64,000 nt of DNA from Chinchilla lanigera (Eukaryota; Chordata; Mammalia; Rodentia; Chinchillidae): contig NW_004955501.1 in assembly GCF_000276665.1 (NCBI RefSeq), positions 6,638,310 to 6,702,309 on the forward strand, in the 5' to 3' direction. A program made the position numbers and the translations under genes. This document shows positions 49,820 through 61,864 of the stretch, in pieces (position 1 is the stretch's first letter; each line of letters starts with the position of its first letter). The notes under the pieces were generated by a model. It did no database searches. It was given only the letters and a program-made list of their open reading frames with translations, and was not told the DNA's origin.

Positions 49820-51125
49820 ATAACTGTCAGCCTGAGGTCATGAGGGAGGTAAGAGAAGGTGACAGTGCTGGGAAGGGGTAGTAGCTGGTATTTAGGAAAG
49901 TAAATTTCTTCCTGGAAAACTGTGTGGACAGATAGATATGTAAAAGTTGACATAATGCAAGTCACTGCCTCTGGCTTTGACTGACTAAGGCTCTTGCCTG
50001 GATACTAAGCACATTTGCTTTGTCCTGGCTGTTTTTGCTCTTTCTTGGAAAGTCATTCTTTGAAATCTGATGATTAGAAAAACTTGGGCCAGTTCAGTTT
50101 TATCTTTTTCTGAATTAAGTTGTTTCCTGTTTCATTCCCATAAAGGGATGAGGATTAGAATTTATGAACTCTAAAAACATGTGGTTTTCATTTGAAAGAA
50201 AAAAATTCTCATGTTTCTTGTTTGAAAAACATGCTAGAGAAAAGTAAATGACCAAACTCTTCTTATATTAATAACTTTCACAAAAAAAGTTTCTGTTTAG
50301 AATGTTTCCGAGTGAATCAGGCCACGTATTTACAGGTTCTGAAATCTTCTCTTAGTGGAAGAGAAAGAAGGCTCATTGCCCAGTGCTCTGTGCTTCCCCT
50401 AAACTTCACTTGTTCTGAGCTCTCAGAAAGGTCACCAGGCACCTGTTATCTGCCCTGTCTTGCTCCTGCAAGCTGGCATCTGGCTAAAAACATGGTTGCC
50501 TCGCAAGGATGCAAGAGATGAGAATTACCACCGGGGCTCTCATCTCCATCCTTGGGTATCTCCCTAAAATTGTCCCCTTTACCAGTTTTCTTCCATTGGG
50601 TTTTTTCCCCATATTCCAGAGTGAAAAGTATTCAAGATTGCTTCTGTAACTCTTGGTTTATTTTAAAGTTAAGTTGGCCAGTTTCATGACCCCAGAGCCT
50701 AATTCTGTGTTTCTTTCTCTAAAGTGTCTAGCAATGCAACTTTCTGATTTTCATGCTAGATAATTCCTCCTCTGATCTTTATATCTTATAGATATTTTTA
50801 GATTATAGCTATGTCCACCCCTGCCACCCACTGTGTCTCCCTGCTGGGTCTGCTTAGCCAAATTATACATATTTAATTATTCTTATCTTGCTTTATCCAC
50901 CAGACTCACCAGTCTTTTAAAATTGTGTTGCTCTTCTTTAGACCTCCTCTTGATTGCTGATGCCCTGTACTCTGGCAGATATTATCTCTCTGAGATGGCA
51001 GTGGAAAGCATTGCTAAAATCTCATTTCAATATTTCATGCCTCGATTAAAAATAAGCCGTGCAGAAAGGACTCTTGTGGGAGTCATTAGTGATGTTCCCC
51101 AGTCATTCTTGGTTCTCTGACTTGG
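49820..51125. other. Unique sequence, no gene seen
   Basis: No repeat family or coding region is supported. Confidence 0.4.
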
Positions 51126-51129
51126 ACAC

Positions 51130-51472
51130 AAGGTAGGATTGCATTTTTTGGCCCTGACAATTAGTAGCGCTTCCTTTCATTAACTCTGGCAAGTGAATCA
51201 TGACCAGTGAATCACTTCTAGGCCAGTAGAAGACACTCCCACAGCTGTTTTCGCTCAGAACAGGGACTGTCAGTGTTTGAGAGAGTGGCTGCTCTGTTCA
51301 TCTGATTCCTTGAAGAGAAACCTCCCTGCCATGCAGTGTGTCCCTGTAACAAGGACTGCAGATACACTCTTGTCATTTTAAGCCTTTGAGTCAAGATCCA
51401 CTTGTTACTGTAAAATAGCCTAGCCCATCCTAACTGATAAAGGATACCTAGTTGTATACTAACTGATATAGT
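51130..51472 (+). mobile_element. MLT1-like LTR relic
   Basis: 'cacttctaggccagtagaag' and further on 'ttaagcctttgagtcaagat', 'ccacttgttactgtaaaata' and 'gcctagcccatcctaactga' follow the ending of a common ERVL-MaLR-type LTR (taagccactgag... ttacagcagcatagcctagcctatcctgactgata). The subfamily is not certain. Confidence 0.55.
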
Positions 51473-51474
51473 TC

Positions 51475-52730
51475 TGGCACACACCCTTATGTGCCCTATA
51501 TTTAGAGGTGTGTGTGTTACACTCAGCAGCCTATTATAATACAGTTCAGGGTTTATGAATACAACAAACCAATACTGGATACAACAGCATACCAGGCTTT
51601 ATCTTCTCTTAGGTCCTTGCTGCTCATCAAGTCAGAAGTCTGTTCAAGTCATTAGAAGGTTTTGCCAAAGATACTAGGACTCAACATGCAGAAAAGTTAA
51701 GTACTGTATACCGCAGATCTCCACCCCAGGATTCTCATTCCCACATCAGGTGTGATTAAACACATTGCAGCTTAGATTTCGATAGCGTGGAGGCAGCAGA
51801 AAGAAATATGTGTTCTGGGACTTTTCCTGCTAACCAGGGCTTCATAACATGAAAATCACTCCCCCTTCCTTTGGCTGCTGTTTGATATTTTGGTTTAAGA
51901 ATAAAAAGTGTTTTCCTTTTCAGCATTTTCTTCTGATTTCACAATATCTATTGTATATTTGGGGTCTTATTTACTCTTTCATCTTCTTATGCTAGGGAGA
52001 CAATACAATGTTTACACATGTGAGACTGATTTATTTCACGTATACATATGGAAAATGCTCTAAAGGAAAGAGAAACTGGAATGACAGAAAGGAGAAAAGA
52101 GGGAAAGGAAAAGGAAAACTAGATAAATATATATTATATATATATATATATGCGACAGTTAAGGTAGTTAAGATACTACTAATTGTTATTAGCCTATTGA
52201 AAGGAAAGGTGTATATCTCTACTCCTTGATCAATTTCTCATGCCTGTATTTTGTAATACGAGCAACTACTTTGAAGATAACAATTATGCAATGTACTAAC
52301 CATAGTTACTCCCCTACAACTACTCTCATATCTCTTTTCTTTTTAATCTTTATAGATAAGGAAATATTTTGCATGTTTGAATTTATATTACCCATAGAAG
52401 TTTTGTTCTTTGTATTACACCTGCCACTATTCCATGGATTCTTTTCTGTGTATATAGTCTTCATGAATTCTCTCTCACTTTAATTGGAGTAACTTTCCCT
52501 AGATTAAAATTCTATTGGGTTAAATTATGAGGAATAGCCACACTTAAAAACAGTTGAGCAGACAATTGAATCAATACACAGAATTTTTAAATCTTCTTCC
52601 ATGGCTGAACATGCTGGTTGTTTCCAGGTTTTAATCTAAGAATATATTAATTTTGAATATCTATATGCATTTATTTTTTAAAAATCTACTTTCTTAATCC
52701 AAGATGTAGAATTACCACCTAAAATATTCA
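51475..52730. other. AT-rich sequence, possible L1 scraps
   Basis: A short (AT)n run lies at about 52,127-52,150. 'gctggttgtttccaggtttt' at 52,612 resembles the complement of an L1 3' block, but too little remains to call. Confidence 0.4.
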
Positions 52731-52734
52731 TTCT

Positions 52735-53000
52735 CTCCTTGAGGCCTCTCTGGTGAACTTCTGCGTATTCTTTGAGAGCCAGCTCAGGGGGTTCCCCCAG
52801 GCCCGCCTAGGACACTGTGCCCAGTTTGAAGCTCTCACTAGCTCTTTCATAACTCCGGAAATGCTGTGTCTACTTGTCTGCTTTCACTGACCTCTGAGCT
52901 CTGATAGCTGAGGGCTGTGTGTTACTCTTCTGTAGGTCACCAACATTGCTGAGTCTGATACTGAGTAAGCATTCTACATGATCCTGGAAAAGAATGAATA
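52735..53000 (+). repeat. L2 LINE 3' end
   Basis: 'ctccttgaggcctctctggt', 'gtctacttgtctgctttcac', 'gagctctgatagctgagggc', 'tgtgtgttactcttctgtag' and 'ctgagtaagcattctacatg' follow the L2 3' terminus. Confidence 0.65.
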
Positions 53001-53004
53001 AAAG

Positions 53005-53685
53005 ATGGTGCATACTGTCAGGCATACCGCATTCCCAACATTTCTGCTGATATTTACCACCAGAGCTATTGGTCTCAGGGTGCAGCTCAGAAAAGTTTGA
53101 ATTCTTTTGCTTTTATTTGAAGAATTGGAAAGCATGCTTTTGTCTAATTGACAGAGCAGCAGGCTCCAGGATCTGTGTGTTTTTTTTTGCTTGAGCACAG
53201 ATTTCTGCCTTGACTAGATATTCACCTTGCTTTGCATCAAGTAAATATGTGCTAAATACTTGTCTGACTTTTTCCTTTCTGAGCGTTTGTTTTACACTTT
53301 TCTCTCCTCTCCAAGTTAAATCTCTTCACTTTACTTTCATCTTAATATCTCTAACTTTGTTGATTCTTTTACTAGAACTGTACTTCCTAGACTTCATGAG
53401 TTGTTCTCCCAATTTGGTTAGCTGAATTTCCATGTTCTTTATTTCTTCTTAGGGAGCCACAAACACTGAATCCTAATTGTGGTCCTGAATGATTTAGACT
53501 GTAAGTTAGGGAACCAGAACAAAATACTTTAATTTGTTCTTTGTAGACCCAAAAACATCCAGGCAGGGAGCACATTGAAATTCCTACTGAGCAAGATTGA
53601 TTCCTCACCACTTTTCATGGACAGCTCGCTCTCCCATGCTTGAATATCAAGCAGTACCCTTCAGCATTGCCCTTCTGAGAAGTCG
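53005..53685. other. Unique sequence, no gene seen
   Basis: Nothing recognised. Confidence 0.4.
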
Positions 53686-53689
53686 TGTT

Positions 53690-53870
53690 CCCACTTCTGC
53701 CAATCGATGGCTGTAGGACCTTGAGCCAGATACTTAACCTTTCTGACACTTAGTTTTCTAATCAGGATATTTAGACCTACCACATAAAGATGAGGGAATT
53801 AAATGAGATGGTAAGTTTAATATTCGATCTTTTTAACACAATACCTAAGATGACATCAGCCCTTCATTAA
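53690..53870 (+). repeat. MIR SINE
   Basis: 'gttcccacttctgccaatcg', 'ctgtaggaccttgagccag', 'atacttaacctttctgacac', 'gagggaattaaatgagatgg' and 'aacacaatacctaagatgac' follow MIR closely. Confidence 0.85.
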
Positions 53871-54224
53871 TTTCAGTATGCTTTTTATTTTGGAAGTGTT
53901 CACCTTGATTTTCTATATTAATTGTTCACTTGAGAAAATCTACATGATAACCTCCTTCTGGGATACTCAAAGGAGTGAGAATATGTTACATAAGGGCTGA
54001 TTTGAATAAGATTCTCCAAGAAAGAATTAGAACTGCAATTGGCGTAGAGTTAAAACAGGGAAAGGTGGACTGGTGTAAAAGGCAGCTTTGAGTACACAGC
54101 AGCAAATTCCATGTATACTGGGTCTTCCCGCCAGAGGGAAGCTGTTCACCTTGCTGTCTTTTGCCATTTCTCTTTCAGTGCTCAATGTTCCAACCCAAAA
54201 CATTTAGGGTATTTCCAGCTATTG

Positions 54225-56150
54225 TATCTTTACATGTATTTTAACTACTTTATTCATGTGCAATTTACATATAAAAGGCTGTACTTATTGAATGTATCTA
54301 CCTTCATGGGTTTGCAGAAAAGCACCCTATCTGTGAGACCATCATCACTGTCAAGGCCATAAGTGTATCCATCATTTTCCAAAGTTTCCTCCTATTGCTT
54401 TATTATTGCTACTACAGAAAACTAAGCTAGGTAGAAGTTAACATGCAGTCGGAGAGGGACTGGGCCCTCAAGGAAGTCAGCAAAGAAGATGAGACACTCA
54501 AAGATTTTGGCTGGCGGTAAATTGGAAGAGAGTCAGGCCATAAGATGGAGAAGCCATAACCAGGCCTGCAAGCCTCCCTAGAGATAAACAGCAAACCAAA
54601 ATTACACCATAAGTGTTAGCACCTGCTCCAGTGGGCCCACATAGGCATTGATGCACAGGTGAGTGACAGAACATCTGGAGCCAGACTCCCCTCCCTTTCC
54701 ACAAATGCCTTTGATCTTTCCATGTACCCTTGGGACATGACTCACTTCCCTATTGGATCAATATTAGTTAAGCAACTATATTTGTAATCCTATAGGCTGA
54801 TTGTAGTTTGACCTATGTTGTACCCATGTTGGGATTTTGCTATATAAAATATCCCTGGCAAAGAGCTTAGATGGCCGTCCACTCGGGACCTTCCTAGAAA
54901 TCCGGCTGCTGTTCTTCCTCTCTTTATTTCAATAAAACTCTAACTTCCTCCTTTGGTTCACAACTTCATTCCTCGATTTTGTGACACCATGAATTCATCA
55001 CATCTCACCTCCAACAGATGGAAGTTATTGTCCCTATCATGTTAATAATTTTGTTATTGTTGTTAATTTATGTATCTCTGGTAAGAATATTCAGCATAAA
55101 GTCTGTTCTTTTAGTAAATTTTAAGTATGCAGTACAGTACTGTTAGCTGTAGCATGTGTCCAGAATTTATCTTGTTTAAATGAAAGTTTCATACCCTTCA
55201 CCTGTCACCTCTCCATTGTCTTCTCTACCTACCTCCGGCAACTAGCATTTCATTCTTTGTTTCTATGGCTTTGACTCTTTTAGACTCCACACATAAGTGA
55301 GGATATGCAGTGTTTTGCTGGGTGTGGTTTATTTCACTGAGCATAATCTTACATTGTTGCAAATGGCAGGATTTCTTTCACTTGTCAAACTGAGTAATAT
55401 TCCATTTTATATCTGTCACATCGTCTTCATCCACTCAATGATGAAAGTATGTTTAGGCTGCTGTGCACCTTGGCTGCAGTAAATATGGAGGTGTGCATTT
55501 CTCTGCCAGGTCCTGACTTCAGTCCCGTCGGGTGTATTACCGTAAGTAGGCTCACTGAGTTGTACGAAGATCCAGTTTTAATTTTTTGAGGAAACCCATA
55601 CTGTTGTCTGTACTTCTGTAATGATTGTACCATTTACGTGCCCACCAGCAACGTTTCAGGCTTCGCTTTCCTCCACACCCTCACACTGGTTACCTTCTGT
55701 TTGTTTTGTTTTCTTTGGCTTTGCTGATAGTCATCCTAATAGATGTGAGTGACAGCTCATTGAGATTTTCCTGATGACTAGTGCTGGTGAATTCATTTCA
55801 GCCACTTAATAAATCTTTTAGCGAGAGATCTGCCCATGTTTCAGTCACAATACAGTGTTTTGTTTTGTGGCAGAGTTGTATGAGTTATGAGTTCCGTGCA
55901 CATTTTACATATTTACCCTTTACAGATACGCAGTTTACAAATATTTTCTCCTATTCTGGAGGTTACCTTTCCATTTTAGTTTTTCCTTTGCTGTGCAGAA
56001 GATTTTTAGCTTTATGTAGTCACACTTGTTCATTTTTGTTTTTATTACCATATCCAAAACTCATTATGAAAATCAATGCCAAAATTTTTTTCCTTTATTT
56101 TCTTATAAAAGTTTTATGGTTTTAGGTCTCATCCTTAAGTTATGAATATT
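54225..56150 (-). mobile_element. L1 LINE fragment split by an ERV LTR
   Basis: 3'UTR complement at 54,225-54,405 ('gcaatttacatataaaaggc', 'accatcatcactgtcaagg') continues after the LTR at about 55,017. There follow 'actccacacataagtgagga', 'gagtaatattccattttata', 'cgtgcccaccagcaacgttt' and 'tgctgatagtcatcctaata', reaching 'ctttgctgtgcagaagattt'. Frames are broken. Confidence 0.85.
54405..55016 (+). mobile_element. ERV LTR, probably solo
   Basis: About 610 bp inserted in the L1 3'UTR. Near its 3' part it has a TATA box (tatataaa, 54,841-54,848), then about 85 bp later the polyadenylation signal AATAAA (54,931-54,936), then a U5-like pyrimidine-rich stretch ending '...ccaaca'. This order (U3 with TATA, short R, U5) is typical of gammaretrovirus-type LTRs. 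No internal gag or pol sequence adjoins it. Exact ends and the target duplication are not resolved. Confidence 0.65.
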
Positions 56151-56164
56151 TTTGTACAAATATA

Positions 56165-56336
56165 TTTTCATCACCTCTTTTTTTCTTCACTACCTCTTCT
56201 TTCTGCTTCTTTTTCCTCTCCTTTTACTGTCCTCCTTTTCCTTTATTTTTTCCTTCTTTTATTCTTCTCCTTCCTATAAATTCTTTTCGTGTGTGTGTGT
56301 ATGTGTGTGTGTGTGTATGTGTGTGTGTGTGTGTAA
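56165..56336. repeat. Pyrimidine tract and (GT)n microsatellite
   Basis: C/T-rich stretch at 56,165-56,285 followed by GT dinucleotides with two A interruptions at about 56,289-56,334. Confidence 0.9.
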
Positions 56337-56339
56337 GAC

Positions 56340-56745
56340 ACAAGAAAGTTTAGGTTCAAAGCAAGAATGAAACCTGGTACCTAATTACTTGGACTAACTT
56401 CACGTGATCATTCTGTAACCCATAAGAAGCACCACCTGCTTTTTTAATCCCAGTTCAGTTGTAATTGTTTACTGTCTTTTTGTATTAAGGTTTGCAAATC
56501 TCTGTAATAATCTATTGGGTGATTATGACCTGTTCTCACATGTATAAGTAAACATTGTAGCTTATGATTTGTTTGTCCACATTTGATTTCTTATTAACAC
56601 ATGTTCTGTTGGTTTTTCATTAGCCTGATGTATTTTCATTTCAGTCTTATCTGATTTTTATTGCCACACAGTTGTGGTCTGATCCTTTATCATCCAATAT
56701 TTCACTTTGCTCCTGGTAATTATTGAAACTCTGAGGTTGAGGGGA
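56340..56745. other. AT-rich sequence, possible L1 remnant
   Basis: 'cacacagttgtggtctgatc' at about 56,664 is reminiscent of an L1 complement, but the stretch is too diverged to define. Confidence 0.35.
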
Positions 56746-56749
56746 GAGG

Positions 56750-57185
56750 GCATATTCATTTTTTATTGCTTTATTATAACAGATTATAATGAAGAGGCTT
56801 GCAATAACACAGATTTTTATCTTACATTTGTATTATATAAGCCTGACACAGACCTCTCTGTCTAAAATGAAGGTGTTGCAGAGTTGTGTTCCCTCAGGAG
56901 GATCTGCAGGAGAACCCCTTTGCTAGTCTTTTCCAGCTTCTGGAGCCACCTGCACACTTTGGCTCATGACCTCCGTCTTCCATCTTCAAACCAGTAATGT
57001 TCCATCCTCGGGGCCTCCTCTGTCACAGCCTCCCTCTTCTATTCTTTAGGACCTTTGTGATTACAACAGCATGATCCAAGCTTATTCCTTTATTTTAAGG
57101 TCAGATGCTTAGTTAGCAGTGTAATTTTCATCTGCAATTTTAGTCCCCCTTGGTTACATAACCTAGTACATTAACAGATACATGT
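56750..57185 (-). mobile_element. MLT1-like (ERVL-MaLR) LTR
   Basis: 'ttgcaataacacagattttt' with 'atcttacatttgtatt', 'aaatgaaggtgttgcagagt', 'tgttccctcaggaggatctg', 'tcttttccagcttctggagc', 'ttggctcatgacctccgtct' and 'ttttaaggtcagatgctta' follow the complement of a common MLT1-type LTR. Confidence 0.85.
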
Positions 57186-57189
57186 GCAC

Positions 57190-57440
57190 TCTGAAAAGAT
57201 GCCCTTCATCAATGAGAAAACCACAAGTTAATTCTACCAAAGTTACAAGTTCTGTCCATTCAAATACTGGAAAACATCATACTTCCAGAGGAAGCATCTT
57301 CTCTTCTGGAAAAATTACTATTATTTCAGAGCTTAATTACTGTTTTACAAAACCTCTTAACAAGTCCTTCTGAAAACATTAGGCAAAAAGAAATGGATTC
57401 TTTGCAATTTTGTGATTGATGCTATCAAACGGTTACCCTT
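57190..57440. other. Unique sequence, no gene seen
   Basis: Short stretch with nothing recognised. Confidence 0.4.
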
Positions 57441-57532
57441 CATCCCTCCTCCATTCCTCCCCTTCTCCCCCTCCCTTCCCTTCCCTTTTCCTTCCATCCT
57501 TCTTGCCTTCCTGCCTTCCTTCTTTCCTTTTC
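57441..57532. repeat. Pyrimidine-rich tract
   Basis: C/T-only stretch with CCTT and TTCC units, directly abutting an ID-like SINE. Confidence 0.85.
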
Positions 57533-57706
57533 CATTACTGGAGATTGAATCCAGGGCCTTCACACTGAGCTACACCTACAGACCCTTGTTATTGTCATTA
57601 TCATTTATTTTGAGACAAAGTTTCACTAAGTTGCTCAAGCGGGTTTCCAACTTGCTATCCTGTTGCCTCAGAGTGCTAGGATTATAGGCACCGCCATGCC
57701 CAGCTC
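57533..57706 (-). mobile_element. Composite ID plus B1-like SINE, old
   Basis: The complement of an ID part ('attactggagattgaatcca' to 'gagctacacctacagaccc', 57,533-57,586) is followed by the complement of a B1 part ('tttgagacaaagtttcacta' to 'gccatgcccagctc', 57,608-57,706). In sense orientation this is B1 then ID, as in B1-dID dimers of some rodents; two independent insertions are the alternative. Confidence 0.65.
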
Positions 57707-57899
57707 TCTCTTTTTTCTTTTGGGTTCTACACACTTGTTACTAAACCTATTACTTTCCTAATGAACTATTATTTTTTGTAACTTTGCAAATAAGATGGAA
57801 TATTCTATTTAAGACACTTTAACAATTACATAAATGTGCTTATGTTTTAAAAATTTAAATGATGTACAGTAACATAAGCATATTACCACATTTTGCTGA

Positions 57900-58018
57900 C
57901 TTTTGTTTGTTTATTTGGCCTTCAACTAGTGCAATGTAACTCAGGCTGTCCTCAAACTCTGAATGATCCCCCTGCCTCAGCCTCCTGAGTTCTGGGATTA
58001 CACCACCATGCCCAGGTT
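57900..58018 (-). mobile_element. B1-like SINE, diverged
   Basis: 'ttcaactagtgcaatgtaac', 'tcaggctgtcctcaaactct', 'cccctgcctcagcctcctga' and 'ggattacaccaccatgccca'. Confidence 0.85.
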
Positions 58019-58019
58019 T

Positions 58020-58950
58020 TGGCAACCATTTTTAAATGAAGATTTCTCTTCCACTTGTTTTCTCTTTGTGTTTCAGTTTAGTAGTTTCAGTTGCACTGTC
58101 TTTAAGTTCACTGAGTCAAGTGCATACATGATGTTACTACATTCATTCCTCATTGTCTGTAATTGTAACTTTTAATTACATTTCCATTTGACTTTTATAG
58201 TTTCTGTCTCTGCTAAAAAGCTCCCAGTCATGCATGTTGTCTACCTTTCTCACTAGAGTCTTTAATACGTCAGACAGTCATTCTTTTAAATCCTCTGACA
58301 GTCCTAAAGTGGAATCATCTCAACCTGCTTCTGCTGACTAGTCTCTTCATAGCAGGTTGGCTTTTTCTTGCTTTTTTGGTGCATTTCATCAAATGCACAA
58401 AAGCAGTAGACAGCATGTGTAGAACGGCAGACTGCAGTGCACAGTATTAACACCTGTAAGTGGACAGGTCTCTTACATTGCTATGCTCTTAGTCAGGGGA
58501 GTGGAGTCTAGCCAGCTCGCAGTTGAGCTGCGCTTCGTTGCTGTGGCTATAGCTACTTTCAGTCACTACTAGTTTTGAGTGCCTCTGACGTGACCTTGTG
58601 CCAGTGAAGTGGCCATAGGGTTTTTCTCAGTGTCTGTGACCCCCGCAGCTTTAGGCCTTCCCTGCCTGCCTGCATCTCAGAGGATCCCCTCCAAGGTCCC
58701 CCGTGAGGGACAGCTTTTGCGTGCTTCTGGTGCTGGCGAGTCTCTTTGGGGGAAACACGTTCAGTCATCCTGGTCCAGCCTCCGGTCTTGGGCGGCCTGG
58801 ATTCCTGTCTCTCAGAGCAGGACTTTCCTCAGGAATCACGACCTCTCAGTTCTAAGAGGCTGCTTGTAGTGTGGTCCCGCCTGCTTTCCCAGGACAGAGG
58901 GCTTGTTGTTGTTGTTGTTGCTGTCCTTGTCGTTGTTGTTTTTCCCTCTT
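58020..58950. other. Unique sequence with a (GTT)n run
   Basis: GTT repeats at about 58,904-58,941. A GC-richer part at 58,500-58,880 has open frames without recognisable domains. Confidence 0.45.
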
Positions 58951-58954
58951 CCAA

Positions 58955-59170
58955 CCTCACTGGGATAAATGCGTGTTTACATGGAGGCTGCCACAAGGAC
59001 ATTGACTGCCGCATTGTTTTGGAGAAAAATTGGGGTAACATAAATATCCATCAACAGATGTAATAGAGTAGATCTGTATGCAGTCATCTCAGGAATTCCA
59101 AGACAGACTATCTTTTAAACGTGTAAAATGATATGCGTGGTGTACGTGTTAAGAAACAGTTGTGAAAGCT
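58955..59170 (+). mobile_element. L1 LINE fragment near ORF2 end
   Basis: 'gactgccgcattgttttgga', 'aaaaattggggtaacataaa' and 'tatccatcaacagatgtaat' match the block before the end of L1 ORF2 (gcagcattgtttataatagc... atgtccatcaacag). Confidence 0.75.
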
Positions 59171-59174
59171 TGAA

Positions 59175-59415
59175 ACTGCGAAGTTGCTCCTGAGATGTTT
59201 TTTGCCCTGACCGGCCTGGCTTTAGGACTCCTGGCCTCACAGCGTCCCATGTTTGATTTGGGGCAAATGAACTTGTGTCCACCTCCTCCCACCCTCTCCG
59301 TGAGTCATTTTCCCCTAGAGACGTGCGGTGCCCTCAGATTCCCCAGGGCACTGACAGCACTGAATGCTGAATCCTCATCTGCAAACGCTTCCACACTTCT
59401 TTGGACTTTCTGTTG
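59175..59415. other. Unique sequence, no gene seen
   Basis: Short stretch. The open frame at 59,195-59,416 has no domain that I recognise. Confidence 0.4.
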
Positions 59416-59419
59416 ATAC

Positions 59420-59815
59420 ATGTGTATCCATCAGTGCTTCCTAGAAAAACAGATTTGACCCAAGATAGGCAAATATATAAAAATTTCCAAGATTGATTTA
59501 TAATGGCCATCTGCAGAGTCAGGTGTGGAAGAGTGCAAAAGGCTATCTGTGTGCTCGAGATCCACAGGATCCAATCAAAGGCCTGGAGCTCAGTGTAGGG
59601 TCCCATGCAAGTCTGTATCAAGCCAGGAGACAATGTCCAAGGTGAAGGTCAAGACTAGGGCTCCTCCAAGGAAGCAGAAGCAAGCTCTCCTCCTTCATTT
59701 CACTTTGATACCGTTCAGACCACAGGCTACCCTAGGCCTTCCACACCCAGGACTATGCTGACGCAGTTTAGCTGGGCATATCTTACTGAAGTTGACACAA
59801 TCAGTTAACTATCAC
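59420..59815 (-). mobile_element. MLT2-like (ERVL) LTR
   Basis: Left 'cagtgcttcctagaaaaaca' with 'gatttgacccaagataggc' and right 'ctgggcatatcttactgaag' then 'ttgacacaatcagttaacta' and 'tcaca'. This is the complement of the MLT2-type start (tgtgatggttaattttatgtgtcaac) and end. Confidence 0.65.
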
Positions 59816-59819
59816 ACAA

Positions 59820-60475
59820 GCCCTTGCCAGGAATGAAGGTCCCCTTGCTCCAGACTTAGGCACACCTATTTCCTTTCTTTTAATCCTGAAAAACCCTCTA
59901 GTGTGGATACCAGGAGCCCTATTTTACCTCTTGTTTTTATTTAACAAATTTTCAGAATCCTAAGCTCCCCTCCTCCTTATCCTTGCCCTCAAATAAATGT
60001 TGTGGTTTTAGAAATACATCCATGAAGACGTACATCCCATTTTTCCTCCTTTCCTCCTGGCCATGTACATCTTAGGAGCAAGGGAATGGGGTACACCACC
60101 TGTGGCTCCTTTACTTTTTCCTGCCCTTGGGTCTTAACATTAACTGATCACATCATCTGGGTTTTCTTGCTCCAGTCTGAGAACTATAAAATTACTACAT
60201 TCTGATTAATATTTTAAGATGAAATTCTCATTTTAAATTAAATGTCACTTAGTTATATGTGAAAAGATGGCATCCAGCCAACAAGTTTCTCATTAACTTC
60301 CAAAACTCCTTTAGGGAGACTCGGATAAAGTTTCAAGTACAGTGTCTAATTATATCTGGGACCTACTTGACTATAGCCAAATGGTATCTATGCATCTTAG
60401 AATCTAACTTATTAGCTGGCATGTTCATGAAAGTAATGACTAGAATTTTATGATTTCTCACCACTTATGTGCACA
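59820..60475. other. Unique sequence, no gene seen
   Basis: Nothing recognised. Confidence 0.4.
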
Positions 60476-60479
60476 TCTG

Positions 60480-60935
60480 ATAGATTTTATTTTCCAAAGA
60501 AGGTTGTGATAGTGCCTCCTACCCCTGCTCTCTCCTTAGAGTATGACTTTCCATGTCATTCATACAAAAAGCACAGTTTCAGTCCTGTTCCCCTGAGTCC
60601 GGGCACCCTTATGCCCTGGCCAATAGAGTGTAGTAGAAGTAGCACTGTGACCTCTGGAGCAGCGCAGAACAGCAAGGTCTCCTAGATACATCTTAGCACA
60701 GTTGCTCTTGGTACCGGTTTGCCATGCTATGAGGAACCCTCAGCCACGTGAGGAGCCCATCTGTAAGTGCTGTGGCTGGCAGACAGCACCAGCCATCGGG
60801 TTTGTGAGTGAGGAGCAATTCAAGGGACCTCAGCTTCTGTTACCACCTGGCTGCAACTTCATGAGAGACCCTGGGTGAGAATCATCCACCTGTGCCCGCC
60901 CCATACCAAGGGCTTTGAGTGGTAACCATAAAGGA
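60480..60935 (+). mobile_element. MLT1-like LTR relic
   Basis: 'gagtatgactttccatgtca', 'ccctggccaatagagtgtag', 'tagaagtagcactgtgacct', 'tgccatgctatgaggaaccc' and 'tcagccacgtgaggagccca' follow the body of a common ERVL-MaLR-type LTR. Edges are not clear. Confidence 0.5.
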
Positions 60936-60939
60936 TTTT

Positions 60940-61490
60940 TTTTATGCCATTACAGTCAATGTGATTTTTTTTTTAAACAAACATAGGTAACTAAAACAGC
61001 ACACTGGTCCAGAGACAAAGCAACCCTAAATTAGAAAGATTTTGGAATCATCTGCTTATAGTTTTCCTGATGCTAATCTTTTTTCTATCCACTTCTTTAC
61101 CTTACTACAAATGCTTGGAAAGTATAAGCTTGCTTGAGCTACAGCATCAGCAATCGTAGACATACATGTGTGAAAATTTGACTTCCAATTAGCTACCCAG
61201 ATTTATGTGTCTGCATGAGGACTGAGGAAAGCAAGAGTGGGCCTTTCCTGGGGAGCACACATCCCTCGGTTTTGCTGTGATTCATTCATGGACATATAAG
61301 ATGGGAATGGGGACACAAAAATCAGCGAATGGACAAGCAGAATTCTCCTGACTAGACTCAAGTGAGCAAATCTGAAAGTACTTAGGATTCTGCTCACTTG
61401 GGAATCTAGGCTGCTTAGAAATATTTTCCTCAAATAGTAAACCATCTAAAACAATTATTCCTTTAGCTCACTATTACATGAGCCAGCAGT
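60940..61490. other. Unique sequence, no gene seen
   Basis: Nothing recognised beyond T-rich runs near 60,940-60,975. Confidence 0.4.
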
Positions 61491-61494
61491 GTAC

Positions 61495-61860
61495 GCTGTG
61501 CTTAGGGGGGCAGTTGTTCGGGTCTCAGATGGAATATCTCATGTGTCTATCCTCATCTACAGGTCAGGACTAGAAAATGACCAGGGCAGTGGGGACAAAT
61601 GGGCTATGTTTCTCTTCTCCAGCAGTCAGCTGGGGCTTAGTCACATAGCAATGACAGAGGTCCAAGCAGAAGGGCAGAAACATTTAACACGCTCCTGTGG
61701 CCTAGGCTGAGACCAGTCGTGCTGCCACTTCTACCATTCTGTACTGGCTACCATTACATGGCCAGCCCAGATACGAGGGGTGGGAAAGCCACTACATCTC
61801 CCCATGAGAGAGCTGAGAAGTCATGCTGTAAAGGGGACTGGACCCAGAAAAGCGAAAACA
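61495..61860 (-). mobile_element. LTR relic, probably ERVL-MaLR type
   Basis: 'gtctcagatggaatatctca', 'ggctatgtttctcttctcca', 'gcagtcagctggggcttagt', 'acatggccagcccagatac', 'gaggggtgggaaagccacta' and 'catctccccatgagagagct' are familiar from a widespread ancient LTR. The subfamily and orientation are uncertain. Confidence 0.45.
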
Positions 61861-61864
61861 TCCA

